Shown here: in pieces, positions 1 to 10,467 of the stretch | How positions within the stretch are numbered: position 1 is the stretch's first letter | Layout: every line of letters begins with the position of its first letter | Assembly: GCF_000006405.1 (NCBI RefSeq) | Contig: NW_003205535.1 | Location: forward strand, 6,076-59,471 | Direction: 5' to 3' | Length of the DNA stretch: 53,396 bases | DNA from: Perkinsus marinus ATCC 50983 | Taxonomy: Eukaryota; Perkinsozoa; Perkinsida; Perkinsidae | Position numbers and translations under genes: made by a program | The notes under the pieces: model-generated | Databases searched by the model: none | Told to the model about the DNA's origin: nothing | Seen by the model: the letters and a program-made list of their open reading frames with translations, nothing else

Positions 1-853
1 TATCAGGGCAGTACTGGAATTGGAACGAAACCATCGACCTGCATCGACCAGTTTGAAAGCAGCAAACCGGCTAAAACCTCATACCATAATTTCGACACTT
101 ATCTTAGGCATGGTTTCAAAATAGAAAAAGGTTCACATACTGCCATACTTCGTACTGGCCGACCTAGTGCCCATTTATATAAAGAATAGGAACCATCTGG
201 TTTTCTCTCCCATTAAGCATTCGAGCGCGTGCAGAATAGTGACGAGGACATCACCAACGCAGTGGCGGTCTTCAGGTAGCGACTAACCTTAGCGACCAAC
301 TTCATACTAAACCACACATACATTTTGGCCGCGGACCCCTATCTCTAGGATCTGGATTAGGTGAGAGATCAAATCAGCGAAGTCTCGCAACACCGAACTT
401 GTATTCCGGTTGACCCAATTCCCTGTGAGAGTGCGCACAGTGAAGATTTTCCTCGTGGTATCTTACCGCGCCTCATGTTTTCTATCCATGGTCCGTATCT
501 AGTAAGTGCCACACTTACCACTGGCAACCTTCAAGCTTGTCGTTTTCACGTTGATTTTATTCGCCTTTCGAAGCGGCGCTGATTTTTCTGAATTTATTCC
601 AGAAAACCCCCGACAGTGCCGCTGAATAAGCCTGTTCTTTCTCTTGGTCCTCACCGGTTCTTTCATAATCGTGCTCCAGACTCAACAACAAAGCCAGAGA
701 GCCAATCCGGGCCGTGCTTTCCCTGTCAACCTCAGCTACATACACACAACAGTACATTGAGAAAAGAACACACTGCTTAATCATGATCACATAGTGCAGA
801 TCGCTCACAGAAATGTCTAGAGAACGCCTTAGCGCCCTCTCCAGTCGCCCTTG
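1..853. other. No gene supported
   Basis: Short open frames exist on both strands (for example 557-808 minus, 83 codons). None shows a recognisable domain or splice structure. I see no repeat here. Confidence 0.5.
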
Positions 854-1844
854 TCACACACGAAATCCAACAAGACCTTTGAAGCCTTCCATGAAATGAC
901 AGTCAACTTCCCGCTGTATGATCAGCCCGTTCAAGGCACAGACGACGGTCCCTCCTCCCAAGGCTCCTTCCACTACCAGGCGACCACGAGTCTCAGCAGC
1001 TACTGCTACTGCGGCTAACACCCGCACACCAGAAGCTGTGAGTAATTCGATAGCAGCACACATAGTGTGGCCAGTCTCGATCCACTGGTCCACTACGATA
1101 ACACCAGTGCTAGCCGCAGAGACAGACACATGTAATGGAGACCTGATTTCCAGCCTTTTAGTCTTGCCAGAATAGTCGACATAATCAACACCAATGGTAT
1201 GAACACATAGCTTATTGGCCTTGCGTATGATAATGAAGGGAACGCCTATCAAAGCACTGAGGGCTCCTCCTGTGATGAAGCCAGTCGCATCGACACCAGC
1301 CAACGCTGAAACGCTGTCCTCTCCCACCACAAGAGAGATCTTCGCGCGTAAGTCCTCCAGTAGAGCCGACCAGGCATACTTATCACCATAGATCGCTGAA
1401 GGATCAAGCCAGGCAAAGTCTCACTCGGGGCTACATCATACCAGCATACCATGGGTACCCACGACATTTGCATAAGAGTTTGTCCAGTTTGCCAACATCA
1501 AACTCATGCAAAGACTTCGAGACACCAGTAGCGACTATGATGCAGTCGACGTAGGGCAAATATTCGTCAATGTTCTCGGGCGTGACCCCAACGCCAACAA
1601 CATCCCTATCGTCCTTCTCATATACAGGCACCAAACCATTCGGGGTGGTGGTCAATAGGCCCCTCCTAAATTCAAGAGCGCAATCAGAATTGAGTTTCAC
1701 ATATTCAATCCAATACACAGTAGCACGGCATCGGTCAACCATTTCAGAAAGCCAGTAACGATGTCGCGTAAATGTTGATGATGACGAGCATGTTTCAAGG
1801 TCGCTATAAACCTTAGCCGGTACGCCCTTTAGCATTGGGCTCAT
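854..1844 (-). CDS. BtpA-like TIM-barrel piece fused to an APRT-like phosphoribosyltransferase (5' end not resolved)
   Basis: Two open stretches join across a 46-nt intron (1396-1441, GT-AG, phase 1), giving one continuous reading. The downstream half reads KISLVVGEDS, VDATGFITGGAL and then VIVVDQWIETGHTM. The last resembles the PRPP-binding loop of adenine phosphoribosyltransferases, with Gln in place of the usual second Asp. The upstream half contains VGVGVTPENID and VDCIIVATG, like the C-terminal strands of the BtpA family. Family knowledge: APRT-type enzymes attach a base to PRPP; BtpA is a barrel protein first linked to photosystem I assembly. The fusion is inference. The reading runs on upstream of 1844 to about 1866 (an ARPANEQT stretch), where an intron probably begins, so the N-terminal barrel is missing from this call. 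Stop at 854. Confident for the phosphoribosyltransferase, weaker for BtpA. Confidence 0.55.
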
Positions 1845-1866
1845 GGTCTGTTCGTTGGCGGGCCTT

Positions 1867-2389
1867 GCTCAATATGAACTCGGGAGCGATCTGGATTCGT
1901 GATGTGGTTGCAGAAATAAAACGAAACATCAACATCTATAGAGCATTAAGAAGATATTACTATACTAGCACTCGTACATTTACCGTTGACACAATTTCAA
2001 CGTACACTAAGGTTTAGGACATTGAAATGTTCCCCACTAAGCGTCAACTGCATGTCGACATTGGCCGCCCCTCAAACACCAATGTCTCTTTGTGTTGGAA
2101 CAGTTGACATCGTCGCAACGAATAACATCTTCTTGATCTTTCACCAGCGTTTACATTGAGGAGCTCTTCAATTGAGGGCTGCCGGCCGTATTATCAATCA
2201 CTGCCGACCCCCCTCCCCCTTCTGGTAGAGGAGATTTACCCCACTCCATGAGTAGCTCTGATGATGCGTTATTTACATAAAACATGAGAGATATCAACAG
2301 AAATTCCCGTTCCGACCCAAGTAGATTATATAGCTCCTACTCGATAACACAACAGCAATAATCAGTTGAATTTCATACAAGAGTTGTCG
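1867..2389. other. No gene supported; may hold 5' exons of the fusion gene
   Basis: If the BtpA-like reading is right, its upstream exons should lie here on the minus strand. I could not place them. Confidence 0.3.
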
Positions 2390-2953
2390 ATGTTGCTACA
2401 CCCGCTACTGCCGTTGTGGTCTTCGGAGGTTTCAGCGGGCCGCCAAGAACTGAAATGGACCATTTCCCTCACCATTAAAAACGCAAGCGAACATCATCAT
2501 CAATACTCCACTTCTCCCCAACCACCCAAAAGCATTCCGTTCGATTCCGCCGACATTCTAATGAGTTTTGATTCTCTTCCCGATGATGACGAACCACACA
2601 GGAACCATAGTGTTACACAATACCGCTGTGTTTCGAACCACGAGAGCATGTTTTCCGTAGTGGAAACGGTTAATAATGAAAGTGATATGAGAAAAAATGC
2701 AGTGGCATTTATACCCTTCGTGGCAACAAACTTTTCCATATCAGCTCGCGTCTTGCCAGCGACCGACGAGCCTAAATTCACATTCAGCGCTAGTCGGGAT
2801 TTCTTGGAGCTCTTCCGGAGTAGTCTCGAACCTGACCGCCACATTCCAATTCACCTGCTTCAGTGCTTCCTCCCACCAGATGGACGTTTATGTCCCCCCT
2901 TAGCAGGAAAAGTCGCAGACTGCAGCCTCTTGTGGGGTAACCTTTTCCCATAG
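2390..2953 (+). CDS. Uncertain open reading frame
   Basis: An uninterrupted plus-strand frame of 188 codons starting from an ATG at 2390, with no domain I recognise. Its last 94 bases overlap, in antisense, the final exon of the RBBP6-like gene. A competing open stretch lies on the minus strand (2500-2844). It may be a real single-exon gene or a chance frame; only transcripts would tell. Confidence 0.25.
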   Translation: MLLHPLLPLWSSEVSAGRQELKWTISLTIKNASEHHHQYSTSPQPPKSIPFDSADILMSFDSLPDDDEPHRNHSVTQYRCVSNHESMFSVVETVNNESDMRKNAVAFIPFVATNFSISARVLPATDEPKFTFSASRDFLELFRSSLEPDRHIPIHLLQCFLPPDGRLCPPLAGKVADCSLLWGNLFP

Positions 2954-4052
2954 GCAACATAGTGCAACTGAGAAATCGATAGTTTTGCTACTTCGATAAG
3001 CCGACTCTTACTTGATCTCGAAGGCGTATGTCGGGAATAAGAGATGACACCTTTAAAGTGTCGTTGCAGCCCGGACACTTATTAGGCCACAACGTGCCGT
3101 CCACACAAGAGTGTGTTCTGAAAAATAAAGACCATCGTAGTACCAGGACCAACATATTTCCCTATTACTTCGCTAAATGTTCTATCACACATTTCCGACA
3201 GTATAAATTCGCACAGCACGGCGTGATCTCAGCTTCTACTCGTAGTTGATGACAGATTCCACACGACAACAATAGGCCTTGTACACGCCAGTCGGCATCG
3301 GAAAATACCTGCAAGACCACCACGGCGATGACCGCTTCCGAATAGTCGATTTCGTTACTCTCGTTAGACGTTCCTTTTCGGACTCTCCCACAATCTTCTT
3401 CCTCTCCTCATCAGACACTTGCTTCATCACAGCATAATCACCTGAAGTTAACAACGTTCAGACAAGTGCGGTAGTAATCATCACCATTAGGAAGGATATA
3501 AACGTCCTCTGTCATGTCCTGAGCCTCCTCGCGGGTGACAATACGCAGGAATTGCCGAGGAACTCCTCGAGCCGACTTAACCTGAGAATGCCTGCTTCTT
3601 TTAAAAGGAGTCAACTCCCTCACCTTCTGCTTCGAGGCATATGTGGGGTCATCGTTAGTCGGACAATCGTATATATAATGGCCGGCCTCTCCACAGCGAT
3701 GACAGCGGTAATGAGGAGGGGGTACGGCTTTGGTCTGTGCAGAGGAGGCGGAGGCATCATCGTCAACTCTCCTCCGAGGCTCTGGTCGTTCACCATACCT
3801 TTAGACAAGCATTACAACTGAGATGTCCCGGGTTCGAATCCCAGGGCGGTCATCTCCTCCTCGTTACCTTATTGCGGGTCTTATTATCTTCCGTCCACTG
3901 CCATCAACACTCCCCGGGACATCAGGACAGACCACGCTGATATCATGGCCCGCTATAAGAGAGTCTATCGCGGCGATCTCAGACTCGTCCTCTCCCTCTA
4001 GGTCGACAACAGGCCGCCGCCGAAGCTTCTTATGGACGGATGTCTGCGCCAT
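2860..4052 (-). CDS. RBBP6: RBBP6/Mpe1-like zinc-knuckle and RING protein, seven exons
   Basis: Exons (plus coordinates, read right to left): 3868-4052, 3624-3798, 3485-3581, 3370-3441, 3169-3277, 3012-3117, 2860-2967. They sum to 852 nt (283 aa). Order of domains: acidic N-terminus; CCHC knuckle CHRCGEAGHYIYDCPTNDDP; the typical RGVPRQFLRIV segment; VYILPNGDYAVMK; then a RING/U-box-like finger CGIC...PCCANLYCRKC...CPGC, and a basic tail. This matches RBBP6/Mpe1, a subunit of the mRNA 3'-end cleavage/polyadenylation machinery with ubiquitin-ligase-type features. The DWNN ubiquitin-like domain that normally opens the family is not visible, so either it is absent or an upstream exon is missed. 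The 42-nt intron 3582-3623 is a multiple of three without stops, so it would translate through unnoticed. The intron 3278-3369 has a weak donor (GTCTAA) and is the least certain join. Confidence 0.85.
3828..3844 (+). other. tRNA T-arm-like (B-box) sequence inside an RBBP6 intron
   Basis: CCGGG-TTCGAAT-CCCAG forms four of five T-stem pairs. The flanks do not form an acceptor stem, so this is not a tRNA gene. It lies wholly within the 69-nt intron 3799-3867. Confidence 0.5.
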
Positions 4053-4113
4053 AGAGGTAAGTCAACTAATAATAGCTTCTATTACACACACTAACGGAGA
4101 AGAAATACCCTCA

Positions 4114-4130
4114 CCAGGGATCGAACCCGG
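4114..4130 (-). other. tRNA T-arm-like (B-box) sequence upstream of the RBBP6-like gene
   Basis: On the minus strand CCGGG-TTCGATC-CCTGG pairs at all five T-stem positions (one G-U). No matching acceptor stem was found 49 bases upstream. It is similar to the copy at 3828 in both core and flank. Confidence 0.5.
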
Positions 4131-4200
4131 GATGTATCAAACAAACTCAACAAGTAATCCCAATTTCACACCCGAAGCAACAAAGACTACCATGACTACA

Positions 4201-4206
4201 ATGATA

Positions 4207-4249
<43 letters not shown>
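4201..4249 (+). repeat. (ATG)n microsatellite
   Basis: About 14 nearly uninterrupted ATG/GAT triplets. Confidence 0.95.
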
Positions 4250-4250
<1 letters not shown>

Positions 4251-5031
4251 AAGAGTCTCGGACATCGCAGATAACTCACATACTGCCACTTACGACAACG
4301 GCCGTAGTTGTGAGAAGCCAACAAACTGGCCCTATACAAAGACTGAATCCAGGCTATATTATCGCCGCCGACAAGGGTCTACAGGAGAGCACCTTTGGTG
4401 ATTCCAAGTAAGGGGAGGAATCTGAGGAAAACAAGTTGCTTGAAAATTCGGCGAGAAATGGATACTAACTCGAACCGCCATGGCCATCGTCTCGCGTCTT
4501 ATTCCTACTACTGAGCCTCCTTTTGATGGTGAAGACCGAAGCCAGCAAGAGGGCATCATACACAAATCACTATTAGCGATGGGAAGAAGTATAACACTAG
4601 GATGGAGCTATTGAGAGAGGTCGTAGGTCAGATCCTCATCACAACTCATTGGAAATCACCTCTCACTTTGAGCTAAAGCAGTGTTAACGAGTTCTCCGGC
4701 ATTTCGTTAAGTTAACGTCTAACTCGCGTACTGCCCCGAGGGGATATCCCCTACGACTGGAGTGAAAGATCGACCTTCCTTACTACCACTGTGTGACGGT
4801 CTAGGGAATCTATAGAGGCCCGGCGGAAGAGGACAGAGGGCTCACATGCCCTGGGGCTGGTCTCCATTGCAGTAGAGACGGCAGTGAGGCGGAGCACTGT
4901 AGTGGAGGAAGGAGTGACCTCATTGCCTCCCTGTCGGGTAACCTGCTCCTAATATAGACCTACCATGAGCATGATGCCACCAGCAATAGCAATGTAGAGC
5001 CTCCTTTCATTAATATACTACTACCACCAAT
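4250..5031. other. No gene supported
   Basis: A minus-strand open stretch (4359-4565) was checked for the missing DWNN domain and does not show it. The end of the interval (from about 4980) already has degenerate versions of the adjoining minisatellite unit. Confidence 0.4.
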
Positions 5032-5654
5032 ACTAGACAGCCTCCCTTATCATAAGCCCAGTTCTACTAGATAGCCTCCCTTATCATAAGCCCAGTTCTA
5101 CTAGATAGCCTCCCTTATCATAAGCACAGTTCTACTAGACAGCCTCCCTTATCATAAGCCCAGTTCTACTACTAGACAGCCTCCCTTATCATAAGCCCAG
5201 TTCTACTACTAGACAGCCTCCCTTATCATAAGCCCAGTTCTACTACTAGACAGCCTCCCTTATCATAAGCCCAGTTCTACTACTAGACAGCCTCCCTTAT
5301 CATAAGCCCAGTTCTACTACTAGACAGCCTCCCTTATCATAAGCCCAGTTCTACTACTAGACAGCCTCCCTTATCATAAGCCCAGTTCTACTACTAGACA
5401 GCCTCCCTTATCATAAGCCCAGTTCTACTACTAGACAGCCTCCCTTATCATAAGCCCAGTTCTACTACTAGACAGCCTCCCTTATCATAAGCCCAGTTCT
5501 ACTAGACAGCCTCCCTTATCATAAGCCCAGTTCTACTACTAGACAGACTCCCTTATCATAAGCCCAGTTCTACTACTAGACAGCCTCCCTTATCATAAGC
5601 CCAGTTCTACTAGACAGCCTCCCTTATCATAAGCCCAGTTCTACTAGACAGCCG
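5032..5654 (+). repeat. 34/37-bp minisatellite, about 17 copies
   Basis: The unit core is GACAGCCTCCCTTATCATAA followed by GCCCAGTTCTACTA, with or without an extra CTA, which gives 34- and 37-bp versions. Copies are almost identical. The first two internal copies carry GATAG for GACAG, and the last copy breaks down at about 5650. Near identity suggests recent array expansion or homogenisation. Confidence 0.95.
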
Positions 5655-6840
5655 CCCCTATAGTTCTCAGCCTACTATTACTTGTCGATGAGAGCATTCC
5701 CCAACATAGACCTCCTACTACCCGTAGTGGATCCCCTCCTACGATATGCTCAATCCTAGCAGTGTTGCCATACAGTCTCCTCTATTATTACTATCTTCCC
5801 ATCATAGCCAGACTACTACAGTAGAACTCAATACCACACATTACAAGAAATCGCTTAAAAATTCAGCATGAACAGCGAGCGTAAAATGACACGCATAAAT
5901 TTAAAAGTGCCGCTGGGGATCGAACCTCCGCACTTGTCAGATCACTCCCCACCACACGAACTCTGTGCCATAGTAGATTCACAAATCGATTCCTTTGGAA
6001 CAGCACTATTCCCTTCAGTCTGTGTCTATTATTAACTTGTATTATTATGGTCCCCTCACGAGGGTCGGCATTCGCCGTTCCCCTCCTCTACTTTGCCATT
6101 TCAGTGTTCATCGCCTACCCTCCTCAACGTGGCCATCTTGGACTATCATCACCAACCACAGTATCCTCTATAGGCCCCAACGCCGTACCAGCATGCAGAT
6201 GGTCGTAGTGTACTGATGGGCACCAAACATGGTCGCGGTATAATGACATGGGAGCACGATAAACTCACTCAAGTGCAATGAGCTGAAAGATTGGTAGTAG
6301 TGTGACAGGAATTACTGCTGTTCCTATGATCACATGTGGTTGCCTTACCACGCCTTTTTGAAATCACATCAAAATCACTGAAGAGGATCTGAACGAATCT
6401 CAATCTTACTGGATCTCATTCCAATACCTGTAATTTATAGGCGAATAGCTGTAAACGACGAATGCACTTCTCGAGCACGAAAACTCTCATGTCCTTCACT
6501 TACAAGGCTCTCTATCCCTCGCTACTGTCGCTACTAGTAGGTTCATAACAGTTTCGCATCAATGCCTTATACTAGGTATTACAGGCATACGAAAGTTGTG
6601 TGGAAGAGCCGTCCGGTGTGGATTCAACTGGAAGACCAGCAGAAGAAACTGTATCCTCACAAGACTGCCAACAAGGGTATATAATGATTAATCATCATCA
6701 ACTGAACTTGCCTGCTTTTCCCCTCAGTGCTGTATAGAGCCCTTCACCTACTCAACACCCGAACCAATCACTGTCAGGGTCAGGTGGGCACTGCTTGTAA
6801 CACGGATTGGCCATAGACCCATGAATTTGACTCTAGGGGG
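5655..6840. other. No gene supported; one tRNA-like B-box
   Basis: No convincing coding exon until about 6600, where the start of the coiled-coil gene may lie. A B-box-like GGTTCGATCC is read on the minus strand at 5917-5926. Confidence 0.4.
5917..5926 (-). other. tRNA B-box-like core
   Basis: GGTTCGATCC on the minus strand, with an A-box-like TATGGCACAG about 55 bases upstream on that strand. The T-stem pairs poorly, so this looks like a decayed tRNA-derived repeat, not a tRNA gene. Confidence 0.4.
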
Positions 6841-7111
6841 GATTCAGTAGTAGTGGCGGAGCTTGGGAGGAACCTTGATGAAGTAGAGACTGCTTTACGA
6901 AGGGAAAAGCAGAGAAGTGATATCCTACGGTGAGTCGGGTGGTAGTAGAGCACACATACTAGGCATCATTTGCAGCAAGCCATTAGTCTCAACTGTACGG
7001 CTCCTCTTTGACTTGCCAGCAGCGACTTCGGAGGAGGAGTCGTCTCGCATGTCGTGGCAGATGCCTTTCAACGCTTGTTATCATTGCATATACGCCTTCT
7101 GCGGAGGGGCA
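6841..7111 (+). CDS. Coiled-coil protein, two exons recognised (partial)
   Basis: Exon 6841-6929 reads an acidic/basic heptad-like helix (DEVETALRREKQRSDIL). It is followed by a 46-nt GTGAGT...TGCAG intron (6930-6975) and an exon from 6976 that begins KPLVSTVRLLFDLP and continues SEEESSRMSW. The splice phase agrees (phase 2). Exon ends beyond about 7050 and any upstream exons are unresolved. I do not recognise the family. The charged helix suggests a structural or scaffold role, which is a guess. Confidence 0.4.
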
Positions 7112-7314
7112 CACGACTGTTGATATCAGCAAAGCCTCGGGTATCCTCTACCACTGTGGTATCATCAACAACATGCTCATTGCTTAAGACGTCTGTAGTG
7201 GCAATACGATTGCAAGTCGACGAAGAAGAGTGTTGCGTTGTAGATAGTCGGAATTGGAGGAGATCAGGGAAGTCTCTTATGCGAATCAGTTAGTCATCAT
7301 CGTCATCGGTAACA

Positions 7315-8340
7315 ATGCCTCCTCGTAAGGTAAGGCCGACCCCGCCACCTCACTTGCTGCCTTTCACTCAGCATCCAATGGAGTGGTCTGAACTCCCTCC
7401 CCTAGATGAGACCTCCTCTGTATGTTATCACGGTGTATCCACTTTCACGGACGCTACCAAACTACACCCGATCACAGTCGGGGTGGATGGAGACGCACTT
7501 GACTCATTTAGAGGGGGGTGTGTAACCACTAGGCCGGTGGGCGTCGTTGTGGCTTGTGGCCACCAGGAGGAGGAGGTTTCCGCGACCAAATCTCGTCTGG
7601 AATCGCTCGCGAGAGTGTTCGGCTCTCAAGCTGTAGAGGCTCTGCTTTTGACTGATAGGCCTCGGCCAACTTCTGAAGAGGCTATTGAACTGTGGAAGGG
7701 GAAAGTGGGCCCGTTGAGTGAGGCGGACAACGCTGAAGGACCATCGGAAAAAATCATGTTGATGCTGTGTGGACTGCCGTGTAGTGGCAAGTCGACATTA
7801 TCACAACACTTTCTGGTCCCGGCGGGCTACGTCAGAGTTTGCCAAGATGTGCTCAAGTCCAAGGAGAAAACCTTAAGAGAAGTAGAGCGGCTCTTGGAGG
7901 AAGGCCGGAGCGTGGTGCTCGACCGCACCAACACTGACAAGGCTCAGAGGGCGCCTTTCATCAGTTTGGCCAACCGCTTTAATGCTAGGGTGTGTGTCTG
8001 CGTGCTGGACACCGAAAGGGAAACCTGTCGGGCTAGGTTGAAGTCGCGCGAGGTGCATGAGGGAAAACCCCTGACTGCGAACCAGAGAAACTCTCTGCTG
8101 ATCGGCCTGGGCATGATGACGAAACGATGGGAATCTCCTACACTTGAGGAGGGCATCGATGAGATACGAGTGGCCAGTACGGTTGACGAGGTGCGACTAT
8201 TGGGGGAACACTACCGAGCCGCTCTGAGGGAGGTGAATGAGGAGGAGCCTCAAGCGAAGCGTTGCAAAGTGTTGGATAATTACATATGGCGGCGTTGCGT
8301 GAAGTTCAATTCGGTTTATCGGCGGGTTTCTCGATCATAG
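7315..8340 (+). CDS. Polynucleotide-kinase-like P-loop protein
   Basis: A single open frame of 341 residues from ATG 7315 to TAG. A Walker A loop (GLPCSGKST, about residues 152-160) is followed by RVCQDVLKSKEKTLREVE and VVLDRTNTDKAQR. This is the order seen in the kinase domain of PNKP-type proteins and related AAA_33 kinases, where the QD, LDRTN and downstream Arg residues bind ATP and the nucleic-acid 5' end. The first ~140 residues do not show the DxDxT phosphatase motif of PNKP and are not recognised. The C-terminal ~60 residues are also unique. Likely role: 5'-end phosphorylation in DNA or RNA repair; the substrate is inference. Confidence 0.75.
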   Translation: MPPRKVRPTPPPHLLPFTQHPMEWSELPPLDETSSVCYHGVSTFTDATKLHPITVGVDGDALDSFRGGCVTTRPVGVVVACGHQEEEVSATKSRLESLARVFGSQAVEALLLTDRPRPTSEEAIELWKGKVGPLSEADNAEGPSEKIMLMLCGLPCSGKSTLSQHFLVPAGYVRVCQDVLKSKEKTLREVERLLEEGRSVVLDRTNTDKAQRAPFISLANRFNARVCVCVLDTERETCRARLKSREVHEGKPLTANQRNSLLIGLGMMTKRWESPTLEEGIDEIRVASTVDEVRLLGEHYRAALREVNEEEPQAKRCKVLDNYIWRRCVKFNSVYRRVSRS

Positions 8341-8764
8341 CAGAACATACTTTACTCACTGAGCAATAGATGCTGCAGTGGAAGCACTGCGAACCGTGAA
8401 TTCCAATAGTCACCTGGGTTGCCTTACAACGGCCATTCCTGAGGATGAGCACGATATCAAAGTGCTACATCAAATGAATGCTTCCACGGTATTAGCGCGA
8501 AACTCGCCGGAGTGTAGAATTGAAGTGGAATACTAAGCGTAGCTCGAACCTTCGGGCACACCCGAGATCCAGTCAATTCGCTGACCACTGTGGTACTCCA
8601 TAACGCAAGACACCGTTCAACGATAATCACATGGGAGCACATTTCCGTTTGATTCGTGCTCTGAATCTATCAAGTGTAGTAGACATGTCCCAAGGCAGGA
8701 TTGCCCCCTGTGGAGGACGACCTCGAAATCTCTGTTTCTCTTGACCACGCTCTCCACGACTGTT
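8341..8764. other. No gene supported
   Basis: Only chance-length open stretches. No repeat seen. Confidence 0.4.
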
Positions 8765-9280
8765 GTCGGTCTACAACAATTACTTCTACAGCGTACTCAA
8801 GAACCTAGAATTGCAACAACGTACATGTGCAATGGATCTTCTTATCGTTGGAGACGGCTCGCCGCCATCAGCACCAGATGGCAGCAAGGACCTCAAGCCC
8901 TCAAGGCCCCGTTGAGCAGCGAGCATCTCAGTCTCGAGTTGGCCCATTCGACAAAGTAGAGAGCTAGCGCCGATGGAGGAAGTCGGAGACGCCTGAAACT
9001 AATAAGTGCTTCAGAACCTCTGAATGAGGCCAACAGCGATTCACCTGTTCCCTAACCGGGCTCGTCCGAGCAGTCACCATGTTGCACTTCATTGGCTGCT
9101 CACAGTTGGTCTCCATCGAATCCACCTGCCCATCATCGTAGTAGTCACTCGATGCGTGCCCCTGAGATATCAAGAACACGGAGGTCCGTGACTGGACCAT
9201 CCGCTGTCCCTTCTCACAGGGCAAGTCGTCAGGCCAAACTGCTCATCGAGGCCAGGGCTTGCGGCCCTACTGTTGCTTAG
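8765..9280 (+). CDS. Possible exons of an unrecognised gene
   Basis: About 8769-8910 reads YNNYFYSVLKNLELQQRTCA followed by a Ser/Pro/Lys-rich stretch, and 9092-9280 reads an Arg/Ser/Pro-rich frame ending in TAG. The composition looks coding, but I could not settle the splice joins or the start. No domain recognised. Confidence 0.2.
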
Positions 9281-9318
9281 TCTCTCCTCGATGCGCTCAA
9301 CTGAGGGAACACCCGACA

Positions 9319-9918
9319 TCACCGAGAGGCACACTGTTCTTTTCTGAGGAATTCCTCCCCAGGTAGCACACTCCTACCGCAACATGCCTTACGTCTTTTC
9401 TCCAACCTTTTGAAGCCTTCACTGTATTCTTCCACACGCTGAGTGGGGAGCAGGACCTCCAATGCTTCGGTGTCTATAATGATATCGCTGGTCTCATCCC
9501 ATTTCCAACCGGCTCCTGTCATCGGACGGCCCCACCGTTTTGGCAGAAAGGGCGGCGCTCTCGGCTCGTCCATCAACTTTCTCGACGAACTCGAACAAGC
9601 CCTTTGAGTGGTACGATGGTCTCTATCATCATCAGTTGAGGGCGGAGGGCGTCGAGCCTCCACCGGCTGGATATTGAACCGGAGAGCAAGAGGAAGCTGA
9701 GTGATGCTTGCTAGTCCAACTTGATGATATTTCTCGAGCCGCTCCCACTCGTCCTCCAGTCCTCCTCCTTGTACTCGACGCTTGATCGACCTAGCCTCTC
9801 TACTATCGCGGCCCTCAAGGGCTTCCCGTGTGGACCTTAGCCGTAGGAGATGCTCTCGGAAATCTATAGCCCTAAGCTGCAGTTGAGGGAATATGCTGTT
9901 CTGTGCTGCATTGAGCAT
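9319..9918 (-). CDS. Hypothetical protein, 199 aa
   Basis: A single uninterrupted frame from an ATG at 9918. The N-terminal half is helical and charged (FREHLLRLRSTREALEGRDS), then comes a proline- and serine-rich linker, then a C-terminal helix rich in Arg, Lys and Glu. No membrane segment, signal peptide or known motif is seen. The opposite strand has no competing frame of similar length. Family unknown. Confidence 0.5.
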   Translation of the reverse strand: MLNAAQNSIFPQLQLRAIDFREHLLRLRSTREALEGRDSREARSIKRRVQGGGLEDEWERLEKYHQVGLASITQLPLALRFNIQPVEARRPPPSTDDDRDHRTTQRACSSSSRKLMDEPRAPPFLPKRWGRPMTGAGWKWDETSDIIIDTEALEVLLPTQRVEEYSEGFKRLEKRRKACCGRSVLPGEEFLRKEQCASR

Positions 9919-10467
9919 CGATGTCCATAAGGAAGATCACTGAGTGTGCTCAAGTTCAAACCTTGAATGATTTACTAGAAAAGGAGAGTTGGGCGACTTC
10001 GGCTCCTTTGACTATTCCAACGCGTATGGACAACTTCTCGAGAAAACCACCCGAAGACATTGTCGAATTGCGAAGGGAACCACTAAGAGGTTCTCCTTTG
10101 CACCAAGTTCATCGATAATGGTTTTTGCTACACCAAGGCCCATTCGTCTTGAGAAGGCCCACAGGAATCGTTTGGTGGGAACCCTTGTCCTAGGTTCAAC
10201 ACATTACTAGTTGGAGCCTTTGGTCTCGCTACTATCTTTCTAAGCGAAGGAATCTAACTTGCCATCAACTTCGGAGCCTCAAGCGTCACAGCCAAAGAGA
10301 GCGCCAAGAGTGACACCAGAGCTGACGAGTACTATGATGATGTATTGACAATAAAACAGACCGAGACTAACTCAGAAAGAATATGAATGTTGAGGATAAA
10401 CAGGTCCACAGCAGTAACATCATCATCAACTGTTGTTGTTGTTGCTGCTACTGCTCTGACTTAGCAA
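9919..10467. other. No gene supported
   Basis: Short overlapping frames at 9921-10210 look like chance. A short TTG/GCT-rich stretch at 10428-10455 is low complexity. Confidence 0.4.

Noticed and set aside
2500-2844. Minus-strand open frame of 114 codons, considered as the N-terminal barrel of the BtpA-like gene
   Set aside because: No BtpA N-terminal motif is present, and it lies opposite a longer plus frame; not supported as an exon.
3828-4130. Possible tRNA genes at the two T-arm-like sequences
   Set aside because: No acceptor stem or anticodon arm can be formed at the right distances; the first lies wholly inside a 69-nt intron.
5032-5654. Regularly spaced ~35-bp repeats resembling a CRISPR array
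   Set aside because: Units are head-to-tail with no unique spacers, in a eukaryotic intron-bearing region; it is a minisatellite.
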